NCBI GenBank assembly: GCA_964568825.1
Contig: CAZMSA010000006.1
Coordinates: 1-53,611 of the forward strand
From: CAVVDT01 sp964568825
Lineage (GTDB): Bacteria > Pseudomonadota > Alphaproteobacteria > Rhizobiales > Aestuariivirgaceae
Length of the DNA: 53,611 nucleotides
Reading direction: 5' to 3'
Shown here: positions 23,875-32,774 of the stretch, in pieces
Numbering within the stretch: the first letter of the stretch is position 1
How the letters are laid out: each line of letters begins with the position of its first letter
The notes under the pieces: generated by a model
What the model saw: the letters and a program-made list of their open reading frames with translations, nothing else
What the model was told of the DNA's origin: nothing
Databases searched by the model: none
Translations under genes and position numbers: made by a program

Positions 23875-24599
23875 TGGCGAGCGCGGCCTCCAGAGGCTTC
23901 GATCAAGTCGAGACCTGGATCTTCGATCTCGACAACACCCTCTATCCGGCTTCCTGCCGGCTGTTCGACCAGATCGATCAACGCATGGGCGCCTTCATCG
24001 CCGATTTGCTGAAGGTCGACCGGGTGGAGGCAAGGCGCATCCAGAAGGATTTCTTCTTTCGCCACGGCACCACGCTGCGCGGATTGATGATCGAGCACGC
24101 AATCGACCCCGATCAATTCCTCGACTACGTACACGACATCGACCATTCGCCGGTGCCGCCCAACCAGGCTCTGGCCGCGGCGCTGGAAGGACTGCCGGGC
24201 CGCAAGCTGGTGTTCACCAACGGCACCGTGGCGCATGCCGAAAAGGTCATGGCCCGCCTTGGGGTCGGCGGTCATTTCCACGGCGTCTTCGACATCGTGC
24301 ATTCCGACTACATACCCAAGCCGGCGCGCGGTCCCTATGAGAAGTTCATCGCCCGCCACGCCATCGATCCGGCCCGCGCCGCCATGTTCGAGGACATCGC
24401 CCGCAATCTCGAGGTGCCGGCCGCCCTTGGCATGACGACGGTGCTGGTGCGCGACGCCGCCAATGTCGACGGCAGCCTCATCAACAAGCTCAATGGCGAT
24501 GCCGAGGGCGCGCCTTACGTCCACCATGTGACCGGCGATCTGGCGGCATTCCTCGCCCCGCTGGCAGACAACCGGTCAACCGCCAGAAAGGGAACCTGA
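23871..24599 (+). CDS. HAD-family pyrimidine 5'-nucleotidase-like phosphatase
   Basis: This 242-aa haloacid-dehalogenase phosphatase resembles yeast Sdt1/Phm8 and bacterial pyrimidine 5'-nucleotidases. Motif I is FDLDNTLYP (about residues 19-27), motif II is VFTNGT, motif III includes the lysine of IPKPARGPY, and motif IV is MFEDIARNLEVP. A helical cap lies between motifs I and II. It is soluble. It starts in the overlap with argB and is followed by dapD three bases later, an order I recall from Rhizobiales genomes. Substrate is not decided by sequence. Confidence 0.88.
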   Translation: MMASAASRGFDQVETWIFDLDNTLYPASCRLFDQIDQRMGAFIADLLKVDRVEARRIQKDFFFRHGTTLRGLMIEHAIDPDQFLDYVHDIDHSPVPPNQALAAALEGLPGRKLVFTNGTVAHAEKVMARLGVGGHFHGVFDIVHSDYIPKPARGPYEKFIARHAIDPARAAMFEDIARNLEVPAALGMTTVLVRDAANVDGSLINKLNGDAEGAPYVHHVTGDLAAFLAPLADNRSTARKGT

Positions 24600-24601
24600 C
24601 C

Positions 24602-25447
24602 ATGACCCATGCCGACCTCCAGGCGACCATCGAAAAGGCCTGGGACGACCGCGACGCCGTTACCCTCGCCACGCAAGGTGCGGTGCGCGAGGCGGTGGAT
24701 TCAGCGCTCGACCTGCTCGATGGCGGCAAGGCGCGGGTCGCCGAGCGCGCCTCTGACGGTCAATGGACGGTCAACCAGTGGCTCAAAAAGGCGGTGCTTT
24801 TGTCCTTTCGCCTTAACGACATGACGCCCATATCCGGTGGCCCGGGCAACGCCACGTGGTGGGACAAGGTTCCCTCCAAGTTCGACGGGTGGGGCGAAAA
24901 CCAGTGGCGCGCGGCCGGCTTTCGCGCCGTGCCCAACTGCACGGTCCGCCGCTCGGCCTATATCGCCCCCGGCGTCATCTTGATGCCGAGCTTCGTCAAC
25001 CTCGGCGCCCATGTGGGCGAGGGCACCATGGTCGATACCTGGGCGACGGTGGGCTCGTGCGCCCAGATCGGCAAACACGTGCACCTGTCGGGCGGCGTCG
25101 GCATCGGCGGGGTGCTGGAGCCCATGCAGGCCGGGCCCACCATCATCGAGGACAACTGCTTCATAGGCGCTCGCTCCGAGGTGGTGGAGGGCGTCATCGT
25201 GCGCGAAGGCTCGGTCCTCGGCATGGGCGTTTATCTCGGCCAGTCCACCAAGATCGTCGACCGCGACACGGGCAAGGTCTTCATGGGCGAAGTGCCAGCC
25301 TATTCGGTGGTGGTTTCCGGCACGTTACCAGGCAAGCCCATGGCCAATGGCGAACCCGGCCCCGGCCTCTACTGTGCCGTCATCGTCAAGCGGGTGGACG
25401 AGCGCACGAGATCCAAGACCTCGATCAACGACCTGCTCAGGGCCTGA
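24602..25447 (+). CDS. dapD: 2,3,4,5-Tetrahydropyridine-2,6-dicarboxylate N-succinyltransferase
   Basis: This 281-aa left-handed beta-helix acyltransferase of the succinylase lysine/diaminopimelate route transfers succinate from succinyl-CoA to tetrahydrodipicolinate. The N-terminal helical domain is followed by hexapeptide repeats (for example VNLGAHVGEGTMVDTW and VGIGGVLEP) and the family motif FIGARSEVVEG. AGGGAA precedes the ATG. dapE lies 630 bp downstream, so both succinylase-branch enzymes are in this run. Confidence 0.97.
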   Translation: MTHADLQATIEKAWDDRDAVTLATQGAVREAVDSALDLLDGGKARVAERASDGQWTVNQWLKKAVLLSFRLNDMTPISGGPGNATWWDKVPSKFDGWGENQWRAAGFRAVPNCTVRRSAYIAPGVILMPSFVNLGAHVGEGTMVDTWATVGSCAQIGKHVHLSGGVGIGGVLEPMQAGPTIIEDNCFIGARSEVVEGVIVREGSVLGMGVYLGQSTKIVDRDTGKVFMGEVPAYSVVVSGTLPGKPMANGEPGPGLYCAVIVKRVDERTRSKTSINDLLRA

Positions 25448-25538
25448 TCGGCCATTGACTTGCCGCGACATCGCGCCACATCCTTTGCCGGATGATTCCA
25501 TCGCGGCGATGGAATCCCGTTATCGGGGGATACCGGTC

Positions 25539-26024
25539 ATGAACATTTCGCAATTGTTTTTCAGTTTCGAGGGGCGTCTCAATCGTGCCAAATGGTGGCT
25601 GGCCAGCCTCATTCTGGCCGTCGTTGCCATTGTCCTCGTGCTGCTTGCCTTGATGGCGCTCGGGGTGAGCTGGATGATGGCGCGGGCAACGACCGGGGGC
25701 GCCCTTGCCACCTTGGTGGTGACGGTGCTCATCGCCTATCCCGCCACCGCAATCATGATCAAGCGCCTCAACGACCGCGACCGGCCAACCTGGATGGCGG
25801 CGGTTTTCTGGGCACCCAGCGTCCTGTCGCTGCTGGGTGAACTCGCCGGCCTCACCATGACCATGCACGATTACGGCGGCGTCTCGATGCCGGCCCCGAC
25901 CGCGCTTGGGTGGATCATCAACATCGCCAGCTTCGTTATCGGCATCTGGGCGATTATCGAGCTGGGCATCCTGCGCGGCACCGACGGACCCAACCCGCAC
26001 GGCCCCGATCCGTTGGCCCGATAG
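25539..26024 (+). CDS. DUF805 membrane protein
   Basis: This 161-aa inner-membrane protein has about four helices (roughly residues 18-42, 50-70, 85-105 and 122-142). The N-terminal LFFSFEGRLNRAKWWL and the later KRLNDRDRPTW are the DUF805 signatures. GGGGGA lies about eight bases before the ATG at 25539; an in-frame ATG at 25509 is less well placed. Function of the family is unknown. It separates dapD from dapE on the same strand. Confidence 0.88.
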   Translation: MNISQLFFSFEGRLNRAKWWLASLILAVVAIVLVLLALMALGVSWMMARATTGGALATLVVTVLIAYPATAIMIKRLNDRDRPTWMAAVFWAPSVLSLLGELAGLTMTMHDYGGVSMPAPTALGWIINIASFVIGIWAIIELGILRGTDGPNPHGPDPLAR

Positions 26025-26078
26025 GCGGCAATCGGCGGCTTCCAGTAGCGCGTGAATTCGGGTAATCCTCACCGCGTC

Positions 26079-27254
26079 ATGAATGAGGCTCCCGATCCCG
26101 TCGCGCTGCTCCAGGCGCTCATTGCCTGCCCCTCGGTCACACCCGCCGAGGGCGGGGCGCTGAACCTGCTGCAAGAGTGGCTGGGCAAGGCGGGCTTTGC
26201 CTGCCATCGCCTGACCTTCAGCGAAGAAGGCACACCGGACGTCGATAATCTGTTCGCCCGTCTCGGCACCGGCCATCCGCACCTGTGCTTTGCCGGTCAT
26301 ACCGATGTGGTGCCGCCGGGCGAGGACCGGCTATGGCGGCATCCCCCCTTTGCCGGCGTCATTGAAGCCGGTGTCATCTACGGGCGCGGCGCCTGCGACA
26401 TGAAGGGCTCCATCGCCGCCTTTGCCGCCGCCGCTATCGGCTTTGCATCACGGCGTGGCGCAGCGCTGCCCGGCTCGATTTCGTTGCTCGTCACCGGCGA
26501 CGAGGAAGGCCCCGCCATCAACGGCACCGTGAAGGTCCTGGCATGGCTGAAGGCGCGTGGCGAGGTGCCCGACCATGCCGTCGTCGGCGAGCCCACGTGT
26601 CCGGATCGCCTCGGCGATAGCGTCAAGATCGGCCGCCGCGGGTCCATTCATTTCCGCATCACCGCCGACGGCGTCCAGGGCCATTCCGCCTACCCCGAAA
26701 AAGCCGACAACCCGATTCCGCGCCTTGCCCGGCTCATCGACCGGGTGGCCTCGGAAAAGCTCGATGCGGGTAATGCCCGTTTCGACCCTTCAAGCCTTGC
26801 CGTCACCGGCTTCGATGTCGGCAATCCCGCCAACAACGTCATCCCGGCCCGCGCCGTCGCACGTTTCAACATCCGCTACAACTCCGAACACACCCCTGAC
26901 AGCCTTAAAAGCTGGGTCAGCGCCCACTGCGCGCGGGTGAGTGCCGAACTGGGCGGCAGCTTCGCCGTCGAGACCATCGAAGGCGCCGACTGCTTCCTGA
27001 CCGAGCCTGGCCCGCTGGTCGATGTGGTGTGCGGGGCGGTCGCCGCCGAAACCGGCATCACGCCGCAGCTTTCAACCTCCGGCGGCACCTCCGATGCCCG
27101 TTTCATCAAGGACTACTGCCCGGTGGTGGAATTCGGCCCCGTCAACCGCACCATCCACAAGGCTGACGAGAACATCTCCATCGCCGACCTCGAGGCGCTG
27201 ACGCGCATCTACACTGCCCTCATCGAAGGCTACTTCGACGGCCTGGCGGCATGA
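26079..27254 (+). CDS. dapE: Succinyl-diaminopimelate desuccinylase
   Basis: This 391-aa M20 zinc peptidase hydrolyses N-succinyl-LL-diaminopimelate. Zinc ligand motifs are CFAGHTDVVPPG (first His/Asp), GRGACDMKGS (bridging Asp), TGDEEGPA (catalytic Glu and ligand), GEPT and the C-terminal EFGPVNRTIHKADE with the last His. The dimerisation domain begins near SIHFRITADGVQGHSAYP. An in-frame GTG at 26052 would add nine residues; the ATG at 26079 fits the family N-terminus better but lacks a clear Shine-Dalgarno. The stop overlaps the next gene (ATGA). Confidence 0.95.
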   Translation: MNEAPDPVALLQALIACPSVTPAEGGALNLLQEWLGKAGFACHRLTFSEEGTPDVDNLFARLGTGHPHLCFAGHTDVVPPGEDRLWRHPPFAGVIEAGVIYGRGACDMKGSIAAFAAAAIGFASRRGAALPGSISLLVTGDEEGPAINGTVKVLAWLKARGEVPDHAVVGEPTCPDRLGDSVKIGRRGSIHFRITADGVQGHSAYPEKADNPIPRLARLIDRVASEKLDAGNARFDPSSLAVTGFDVGNPANNVIPARAVARFNIRYNSEHTPDSLKSWVSAHCARVSAELGGSFAVETIEGADCFLTEPGPLVDVVCGAVAAETGITPQLSTSGGTSDARFIKDYCPVVEFGPVNRTIHKADENISIADLEALTRIYTALIEGYFDGLAA

Positions 27255-27820
27255 TATTTCTCACCGAAGCCGTCAGCGCGCTCAACGGCTCCCTCCTGCT
27301 GGCGATGCGCCGGGGTGACGGCTTTACGCGCTTCAACCTGACGATCGACGGCTTCTGGCGCTCGTTCGCCGCCGTCATCGTCATTGCCCCGCTTTACGTC
27401 TATGCCGACCGGGTCGATGCCCTCTACCCCGGCCCCGGCCCCGGCGCCGCGCCGGCCGACTTCAGCTCGGCCTTTAGCCTCATCACCCTGGTGGCCGAAT
27501 GGATCGCCTGGCCCATCACGGTGGCGTTGCTGACTTATCGGACCCGCTTCAGTCGGTATTTCGTGCGCTACATCACCGTCTACAACTGGTCCTCGATCCT
27601 CGTCTTCGTGGTGATGATGGTACCGGTGGTGGCGCTTGATCTGGGCCTGATAGACAGCGCCCAGGCAGCGGCGGCGGGAGCCGTCCTGCTCATCGCCGCC
27701 CTGTGGTATCGCTGGCAGGTGGCATGCATGGCTCTGGAGGTGCCGGGCCTGGTGGCCCTGGCGCTGGTGGCGGGCGACGTGGGCCTGAGCCTGCTCATCA
27801 GCCGGCTCATTTCAGGCTGA
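27251..27820 (+). CDS. Hypothetical membrane protein coupled to dapE
   Basis: This 189-aa protein has about five predicted transmembrane helices (near residues 35-52, 78-100, 112-130, 142-158 and 165-186). No family is recognised with certainty. A Gly/Pro-rich loop (PGPGPGAAPA) lies around residues 61-70. It starts within the dapE stop codon, so its translation is tied to dapE. A link to envelope or cell-wall precursor metabolism is only suggested by position. Confidence 0.75.
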   Translation: MIFLTEAVSALNGSLLLAMRRGDGFTRFNLTIDGFWRSFAAVIVIAPLYVYADRVDALYPGPGPGAAPADFSSAFSLITLVAEWIAWPITVALLTYRTRFSRYFVRYITVYNWSSILVFVVMMVPVVALDLGLIDSAQAAAAGAVLLIAALWYRWQVACMALEVPGLVALALVAGDVGLSLLISRLISG

Positions 27821-27844
27821 TCGATTGCAAGAGATTGAGCAGCA

Positions 27845-28600
27845 TCACGCATCAAGCGGATAGTCGACCCCGACAAGATAGAGCCCCGAGGCCGGAGCGA
27901 CCGGGCCGCAGGCGGTGCGATCCTTCGCCTTCAGAGCGCGCTCCACGTCTCTTGCCGTCCAGCGGCCCTGGCCGACCAGTTTCAGCGTGCCCGCCATGGA
28001 GCGCACCTGGTTGTGGAGGAACGAGCGCGACGAGGCGCGGATCTCCACGTAGGGACCGGCCCGCGACACATCGAGCCGGTCGAGCGTTTTCACGGCTGTC
28101 CTTGACTGGCAATGGGTGGAACGGAAGGTGGTGAAGTCGTGATGGCCGACCAGCACCTGCGCTGCGCGGTGCATGGCTTCGGCATCGAGCGGTGCCCTGA
28201 CCCACCACACGCGGTCCAGTTCCAGCGCCGGCGGCGGCCGCCGGTTGAGGATGCGGTAGAGATAATGCCGGGCGATGGCCGAGAACCGACAATGGAAATC
28301 ATCCGGTGCGACGGCCGCCTCGATGATGGCGACGGGATGGTCGCGCAGGTGGGCCTGGATGGCCTTGCGCAGGCGCTCGCCCTCCCACTGGCGCTCGAGG
28401 TCGAAATGCGCCACCTGGCCTTCGGCATGTACCCCGGCATCGGTGCGCCCGGCCCCGAAGACGGTAACCTCGTTGCCGGTGACGGCAAAAAGCGCGGCCT
28501 CGATGGCAGCCTGCACGGAGGGCCCGTTCGACTGGCGCTGCCAGCCGACGTAGGGGCTCCCGTCATATTCGATGATGAGGCGATAGCGCGGCATGGGCAT
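27845..28600 (-). CDS. truA: tRNA pseudouridine(38-40) synthase
   Basis: This 251-aa enzyme converts uridines 38-40 of tRNA anticodon arms. IIEYDGSPYVGWQRQ at the N-terminus, the catalytic Asp in GAGRTDAGVHA, the FTTFRSTHCQ region and the C-terminal SFLHNQVRSMAGTL are diagnostic. An ATG two codons further in is an alternative start. It converges with the dapE-linked membrane protein, with 24 bp between the ends. fmt, often adjacent in this group, is not present here. Confidence 0.96.
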   Translation of the reverse strand: MPMPRYRLIIEYDGSPYVGWQRQSNGPSVQAAIEAALFAVTGNEVTVFGAGRTDAGVHAEGQVAHFDLERQWEGERLRKAIQAHLRDHPVAIIEAAVAPDDFHCRFSAIARHYLYRILNRRPPPALELDRVWWVRAPLDAEAMHRAAQVLVGHHDFTTFRSTHCQSRTAVKTLDRLDVSRAGPYVEIRASSRSFLHNQVRSMAGTLKLVGQGRWTARDVERALKAKDRTACGPVAPASGLYLVGVDYPLDA

Positions 28601-28625
28601 GGCTTGCGGCCCCGATGCACGGCTG

Positions 28626-29504
28626 TCAAGCGCCAGGCACCTGCGGCTTCATTTGCTGGTCCGTCCGAATCCTGGGGGTCGCCAGCGCCACGTCGACGAC
28701 AGGCAAGTCCATGTCGGCGTAGAACATCTCGAAGTCTGACCGATAGCGCTCGCGCACCAGCCTCACCAGCCCGGGATCGGCAAACATCTCCGGCGTCGGC
28801 GGTCGCTTGTGGTGGGTCTTGTTCAGAATGCGCAGGCGGCAAAGACGCGGGCCGCCGCGCTCGTGAATGGCCTGGCCCAGGTGCTTCCAGTCGTCCAGCA
28901 CATTTTCAGTGCGTCCCACGAATTGCGGCACCAGCCTACCGGCGTGAATGAGGATCGAGGACATGCTGCACAAGTGCTTGGTGATTTGCTCATCGTCGAG
29001 GCTGGCGACCCTGTCGACGTATTGCGCAAAACTCATGTCGGCGCTGAACCCGCGCAAGCCATTGGCGATGCGCTTTCCGTCGTTGAGCACGAGCTTGTCG
29101 AAATAGCACGACGCCACCCGCGAGAAAGGGTTGCGGGTGAAGGTGAACACGAAGGCGTTCGGGTGGTCGCGCAACAGGTCGGCGGCGCTGAGCACTTGTG
29201 CCCGGTCGTCGGGCAGATTGCGCCAGAATTCGTCACGATTGACGTTGGGTACCCGGAGTTGTTCGCCGAACAGCAGATCGTGCAACGACAGCTTGATCGC
29301 CGAGTTGGCCGCCTTCGGCACCCTGGCATAGGCGATGGCGTGCTCGGTTAGCCAGATGAAATCGCGATCGCGATTCGGAGAAAACAGTCTACGGGCCGTC
29401 TTGTTCAAGATGTTGATCACGCGGGCGACTGGCTCTGTTGCGATGGGGCTTGCGGTAAGTTCGGTACCTTTTAGCGCCTTGCCCTGGCCAACACCACGAG
29501 ACAT
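28626..29504 (-). CDS. Sulfotransferase family 2-like protein
   Basis: This 292-aa protein resembles carbohydrate-type sulfotransferases that use PAPS. The 5'-phosphosulfate loop reads ARVPKAANSAIK (about residues 57-68), and the 3'-phosphate site is FTRNPFSRVASCYFDKL. A later segment has FVGRTENVLDDWKHL, typical of this family. No signal peptide is clear. The start is uncertain: the ATG at 29504 is used, but the frame is open to 29543. A likely role is sulfation of a surface glycan or lipid, though no PAPS genes are nearby. It lies between truA and argD and is divergent from argD. Confidence 0.75.
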   Translation of the reverse strand: MSRGVGQGKALKGTELTASPIATEPVARVINILNKTARRLFSPNRDRDFIWLTEHAIAYARVPKAANSAIKLSLHDLLFGEQLRVPNVNRDEFWRNLPDDRAQVLSAADLLRDHPNAFVFTFTRNPFSRVASCYFDKLVLNDGKRIANGLRGFSADMSFAQYVDRVASLDDEQITKHLCSMSSILIHAGRLVPQFVGRTENVLDDWKHLGQAIHERGGPRLCRLRILNKTHHKRPPTPEMFADPGLVRLVRERYRSDFEMFYADMDLPVVDVALATPRIRTDQQMKPQVPGA

Positions 29505-29542
29505 TGGCCATGACACGCGCGCACTGGATGTCACGCCCCACA

Positions 29543-29574
29543 TTGACCGGTCGGCCCAATCGCCTTATAAGGCG
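29543..29574 (+). promoter_or_regulatory. argD promoter with palindromic -10 region
   Basis: TTGACC at 29543-29548 and TATAAG at 29566-29571 are 17 bp apart. The -10 is embedded in the perfect 14-bp palindrome CGCCTTATAAGGCG (29561-29574), so a dimeric repressor could sit on it. It lies 70 bp ahead of the argD start. Confidence 0.6.
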
Positions 29575-29644
29575 ATGAAAGAACCCGCCACAGTTGCCGC
29601 CGCCGGTTGGCGGCATTTTTGGTTTTTCGGGGGGTTGGTTGTCG

Positions 29645-30826
29645 ATGATCACGCCGCTTTTGCCGACCTATCAGCGCAGCGACTTCGCCTTCGAGCGGGG
29701 CGAGGGCGCGCGCCTCTACACGACGGCGGGCGAGGAATATCTCGACTTCGGCGCCGGTGTGGCGGTAACCAGCCTCGGCCACGCCCATCCGCATCTCGTC
29801 GAAGCTCTGACCGACCAGGCGCAGCGCCTCTGGCACACCTCCAACCTCTACCGCATCCCGGCGGGCGAGCGGCTGGCAAAACGCCTCACCGAGGCGACCT
29901 TTGCCGATACCGTCTTCTTCACCAATTCCGGCGCCGAAGCGCTGGAATGCGCGATCAAGATGGCGCGCAAGTTCCATGCCAGCGACGGCCACCCCGAGCG
30001 TTACCGTCTCGTCACCTTCGAGGGCGCCTTCCACGGCCGCACCCTGGCCACCATTGCCGCCGGCGGCCAGCAGAAATACCTCGACGGCTTCGGCCCCAAG
30101 GTCGAGGGTTTCGATCAGGTCGGCTTCGGCGATGTCGAGGCGGTGAAGGCGATGATCGGTGCCGAGACCGCCGGCATCCTGGTGGAGCCGGTGCAGGGCG
30201 AGGGCGGCATCCGCCCGGCGCCGCGCGGCTTCCTCAAGAGCCTCAGGCGGCTATGCGACGACAATGGCCTGCTTCTGGTGTTCGACGAGGTGCAGTGCGG
30301 CATCGGGCGCACCGGCAAGCTGTTCGCCCACGAATGGGCCGGCATCGCTCCCGACATCATGGCGATCGCCAAGGGCATCGGAGGCGGTTTCCCTATGGGC
30401 GCCTGCCTCGCCACCGAAAAGGCCGCGCAGGGCATGACCGCAGGCACTCACGGTTCCACCTTCGGCGGCAACCCGCTGGCCATGGCGGTCGGCAACGCGG
30501 TGCTCGATGTGGTGCTGGAAGACGGCTTTCTCGACCGGGTCGCAAAGGCGGGTCTCGGTCTGCGCCAGAAACTTGCCCGCATCGCCGACCACTACCCGAA
30601 GGTCATCGCCGAGGTGCGTGGCGAGGGTTTGATGCTCGGCCTCAAATGTGTCGTCCCCAACAGCGAACTGGTGAAGGCGTGTGCCGGCGAACATCTGCTG
30701 GTCATTGCCGCGGGCGAGAACGTGGTGCGCCTCTTGCCGCCGCTCATCGTCTCCGATGCCGACATCGACGAGGCCGTGACCCGCATCGAGGCGGCGGCCC
30801 GCAAGCTTTCGCCGCAAGACGTCTGA
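29645..30826 (+). CDS. argD: Acetylornithine aminotransferase
   Basis: This 393-aa fold-type I PLP enzyme converts N-acetylglutamate semialdehyde to N-acetylornithine, and in many bacteria also serves in diaminopimelate synthesis as DapC. Motifs are FTNSGAEALECAIKMAR, FEGAFHGRTLA, VFDEVQCGIGRTG and the PLP lysine in DIMAIAKGIGGGFPMGA. The ATG at 29645 has a GGGGGG stretch upstream. argF follows after 10 bp. With argB and dapD/dapE elsewhere in the window, the dual role would be economical. Confidence 0.95.
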   Translation: MITPLLPTYQRSDFAFERGEGARLYTTAGEEYLDFGAGVAVTSLGHAHPHLVEALTDQAQRLWHTSNLYRIPAGERLAKRLTEATFADTVFFTNSGAEALECAIKMARKFHASDGHPERYRLVTFEGAFHGRTLATIAAGGQQKYLDGFGPKVEGFDQVGFGDVEAVKAMIGAETAGILVEPVQGEGGIRPAPRGFLKSLRRLCDDNGLLLVFDEVQCGIGRTGKLFAHEWAGIAPDIMAIAKGIGGGFPMGACLATEKAAQGMTAGTHGSTFGGNPLAMAVGNAVLDVVLEDGFLDRVAKAGLGLRQKLARIADHYPKVIAEVRGEGLMLGLKCVVPNSELVKACAGEHLLVIAAGENVVRLLPPLIVSDADIDEAVTRIEAAARKLSPQDV

Positions 30827-30836
30827 GGAGGCTGTC

Positions 30837-31775
30837 ATGTCCGCTGCCCCCAGGCATTTCCTGGATATTTCCGATTTTGATCGTCCCGCGCTCGATGGCA
30901 TGCTGGGCTCCAGCGCCCGCATGAAGCAGGCCCGTTTGGGCCATCCGCAGGGCGAGGTCGAGCCCGGCCGGCCGCTCGATGGGCGCATTCTGGCGATGAT
31001 CTTCGAAAAGCCGTCCACCCGCACCCGCGTATCGTTCGATGTCGCCATGCGCCAGATGGGGGGCGAGACCTTGATGCTGTCGGCCGACGACATGCAGCTT
31101 GGGCGCGGCGAAACGGTGGCGGATACCGCATGCGTCTTGTCGCGCTTTGTCGATGCCATCATGATCCGCACCTCCAGTGAGGCGACCCTCAAGGAGCTGG
31201 CCGATCATGCCAGCGTGCCGGTGATCAACGGGCTGACCGATAAATCGCATCCCTGTCAGGTGATGGCCGACCTGCTCACCTTGAAGGAACACAAAGGCCC
31301 CCTTGATCGGCTCACCGTGGCGTGGACCGGCGATAGCTGCAATGTCACCAATTCATGGGTGCACGCGGCGGCGCGCTACGGTTTTGCGATGCGCATCGCC
31401 AGTCCAAAGATCCTGCAGCCCGAGCCGGAGGTGCTCGACTGGGCGGCCGCCAACGGGGCTTCGATTTCGGTGACCGAAGATCCCCACGAAGCGGTCAGCG
31501 GGGCCGATTGCGTCGTCACCGATACGTGGGTGTCGATGAATACCGTCGATGCCGGCAACCGCCATAACCTGCTGAAACCCTACCAGGTCGATGCTCGGCT
31601 GATGTCTGCTGCCGACCCTGAGGCGGTGTTCATGCATTGTCTGCCCGCCCATCGCGGCGAGGAGGTGACGTCGGAGGTGATCGACGGGCCGCAATCGGTG
31701 GTATTCGATGAGGCGGAAAACCGCCTGCATGTGCAAAAGGCCATCCTCGCCTGGTGCTTGACGGACGCCAAGTGA
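30837..31775 (+). CDS. argF: Ornithine carbamoyltransferase
   Basis: This 312-aa transferase makes citrulline from ornithine and carbamoyl phosphate. The carbamoyl-phosphate loop FEKPSTRTRVSF (about 57-68), HPCQVMADLLT, the ornithine-binding DTWVSMN and the HCLPAHRGEEV motif are all present. GAGGAGG precedes the ATG. Length and motifs fit the anabolic enzyme. The stop overlaps the hslO start (TGATG-type overlap). Confidence 0.97.
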   Translation: MSAAPRHFLDISDFDRPALDGMLGSSARMKQARLGHPQGEVEPGRPLDGRILAMIFEKPSTRTRVSFDVAMRQMGGETLMLSADDMQLGRGETVADTACVLSRFVDAIMIRTSSEATLKELADHASVPVINGLTDKSHPCQVMADLLTLKEHKGPLDRLTVAWTGDSCNVTNSWVHAAARYGFAMRIASPKILQPEPEVLDWAAANGASISVTEDPHEAVSGADCVVTDTWVSMNTVDAGNRHNLLKPYQVDARLMSAADPEAVFMHCLPAHRGEEVTSEVIDGPQSVVFDEAENRLHVQKAILAWCLTDAK

Positions 31776-32707
31776 TGAGCGGCGAACTGCCGGCCGACGA
31801 CATTGTCTTGCCGTTTCTCATTGCGCCTTTAGGCGTGCGCGGCCGCCTCATCCGGCTGGGCGGGCTGGCCGATGAGGTGGTGAGCCGCCATGATTATCCG
31901 CCGCCCGTATCGGCCCTCCTGGCCGAGACACTGGCGCTCACCGGCCTGTTGGGCAGCGCCCTCAAGGTGGACGGCAAGTTCATCTTCCAGACCCGCACTG
32001 ACGGACCTGTCGACATGCTGGTGGCCGACTACACGGCACCCGGCCTGATGCGCGGCTATGCCCGCCATCACCCCGAACGTATCGAAGCCGATGCGAACGC
32101 GGCTCAACTCATCGGACACGGTCATCTCGCCATGACCATCGACCAGGGCCCCGACACCGAACGCTATCAGGGTATCGTGGCACTGGAGGGCGAGGGATTG
32201 GCGGCGGCGGCCCATACCTATTTCTCCCAGTCCGAGCAGATCCCCACGCGGCTAAGACTGGCAGCCGGCCAGCTCCTGTGGCGTGAAGGCGCATCGTGGC
32301 GGGCCGGGGCCATCATGATCCAGCACCTGCCTTCGGATGGCGGCCAGAGTCCCCTGCCGCTGACCAGCGGCGAGGGCGGCGAGGATGAGTTATCCCCGCA
32401 AGACGACCGCTGGGTGAAGGCCAGCCTGCTGCTCGACACGGTGGAGGATCACGAATTGCTCGATCCCCTGCTGGCACCCGAACGCCTCCTCTATCGCCTC
32501 TTTCACGAGGACGGCGTCAGGGTGTTTGCGACCGTCGCGCTCAAAGCTCATTGCACCTGCTCGCGCCAGCGTATCGCGGAGATCATCGCCCGCTTCAGTG
32601 CCGAAGAGCGCGCCGACATGCTGGAAAACGGCAAGATCATCGCGACATGCGAATTCTGTTCGTCCCGCTACGTCTTCGAGCCCGACGAATTTGCCGCCGC
32701 CGAATAG
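31775..32707 (+). CDS. hslO: Redox-regulated chaperone Hsp33
   Basis: This 310-aa cytosolic holdase is activated by oxidation of a zinc-bound four-cysteine centre. The C-terminal centre is C-T-C followed about 30 residues later by C-E-F-C, the Hsp33 CxC/CxxC pattern. The N-terminal domain shows LLAETLALTGLLGSALKVDG and the YFSQSEQIPTRL signature. A polar insert around SGEGGEDELSPQDDRW is the kind seen in alphaproteobacteria. It starts in the argF stop codon; the argD-argF-hslO order recurs in Rhizobiales as I recall. Confidence 0.96.
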   Translation: MSGELPADDIVLPFLIAPLGVRGRLIRLGGLADEVVSRHDYPPPVSALLAETLALTGLLGSALKVDGKFIFQTRTDGPVDMLVADYTAPGLMRGYARHHPERIEADANAAQLIGHGHLAMTIDQGPDTERYQGIVALEGEGLAAAAHTYFSQSEQIPTRLRLAAGQLLWREGASWRAGAIMIQHLPSDGGQSPLPLTSGEGGEDELSPQDDRWVKASLLLDTVEDHELLDPLLAPERLLYRLFHEDGVRVFATVALKAHCTCSRQRIAEIIARFSAEERADMLENGKIIATCEFCSSRYVFEPDEFAAAE

Positions 32708-32774
32708 GGCGCCGTTGGATTTTCGTCAAAGGTCTTCATTTTTCGACAGCGCCGGGTTGTCGTAAAAGGGGTCC

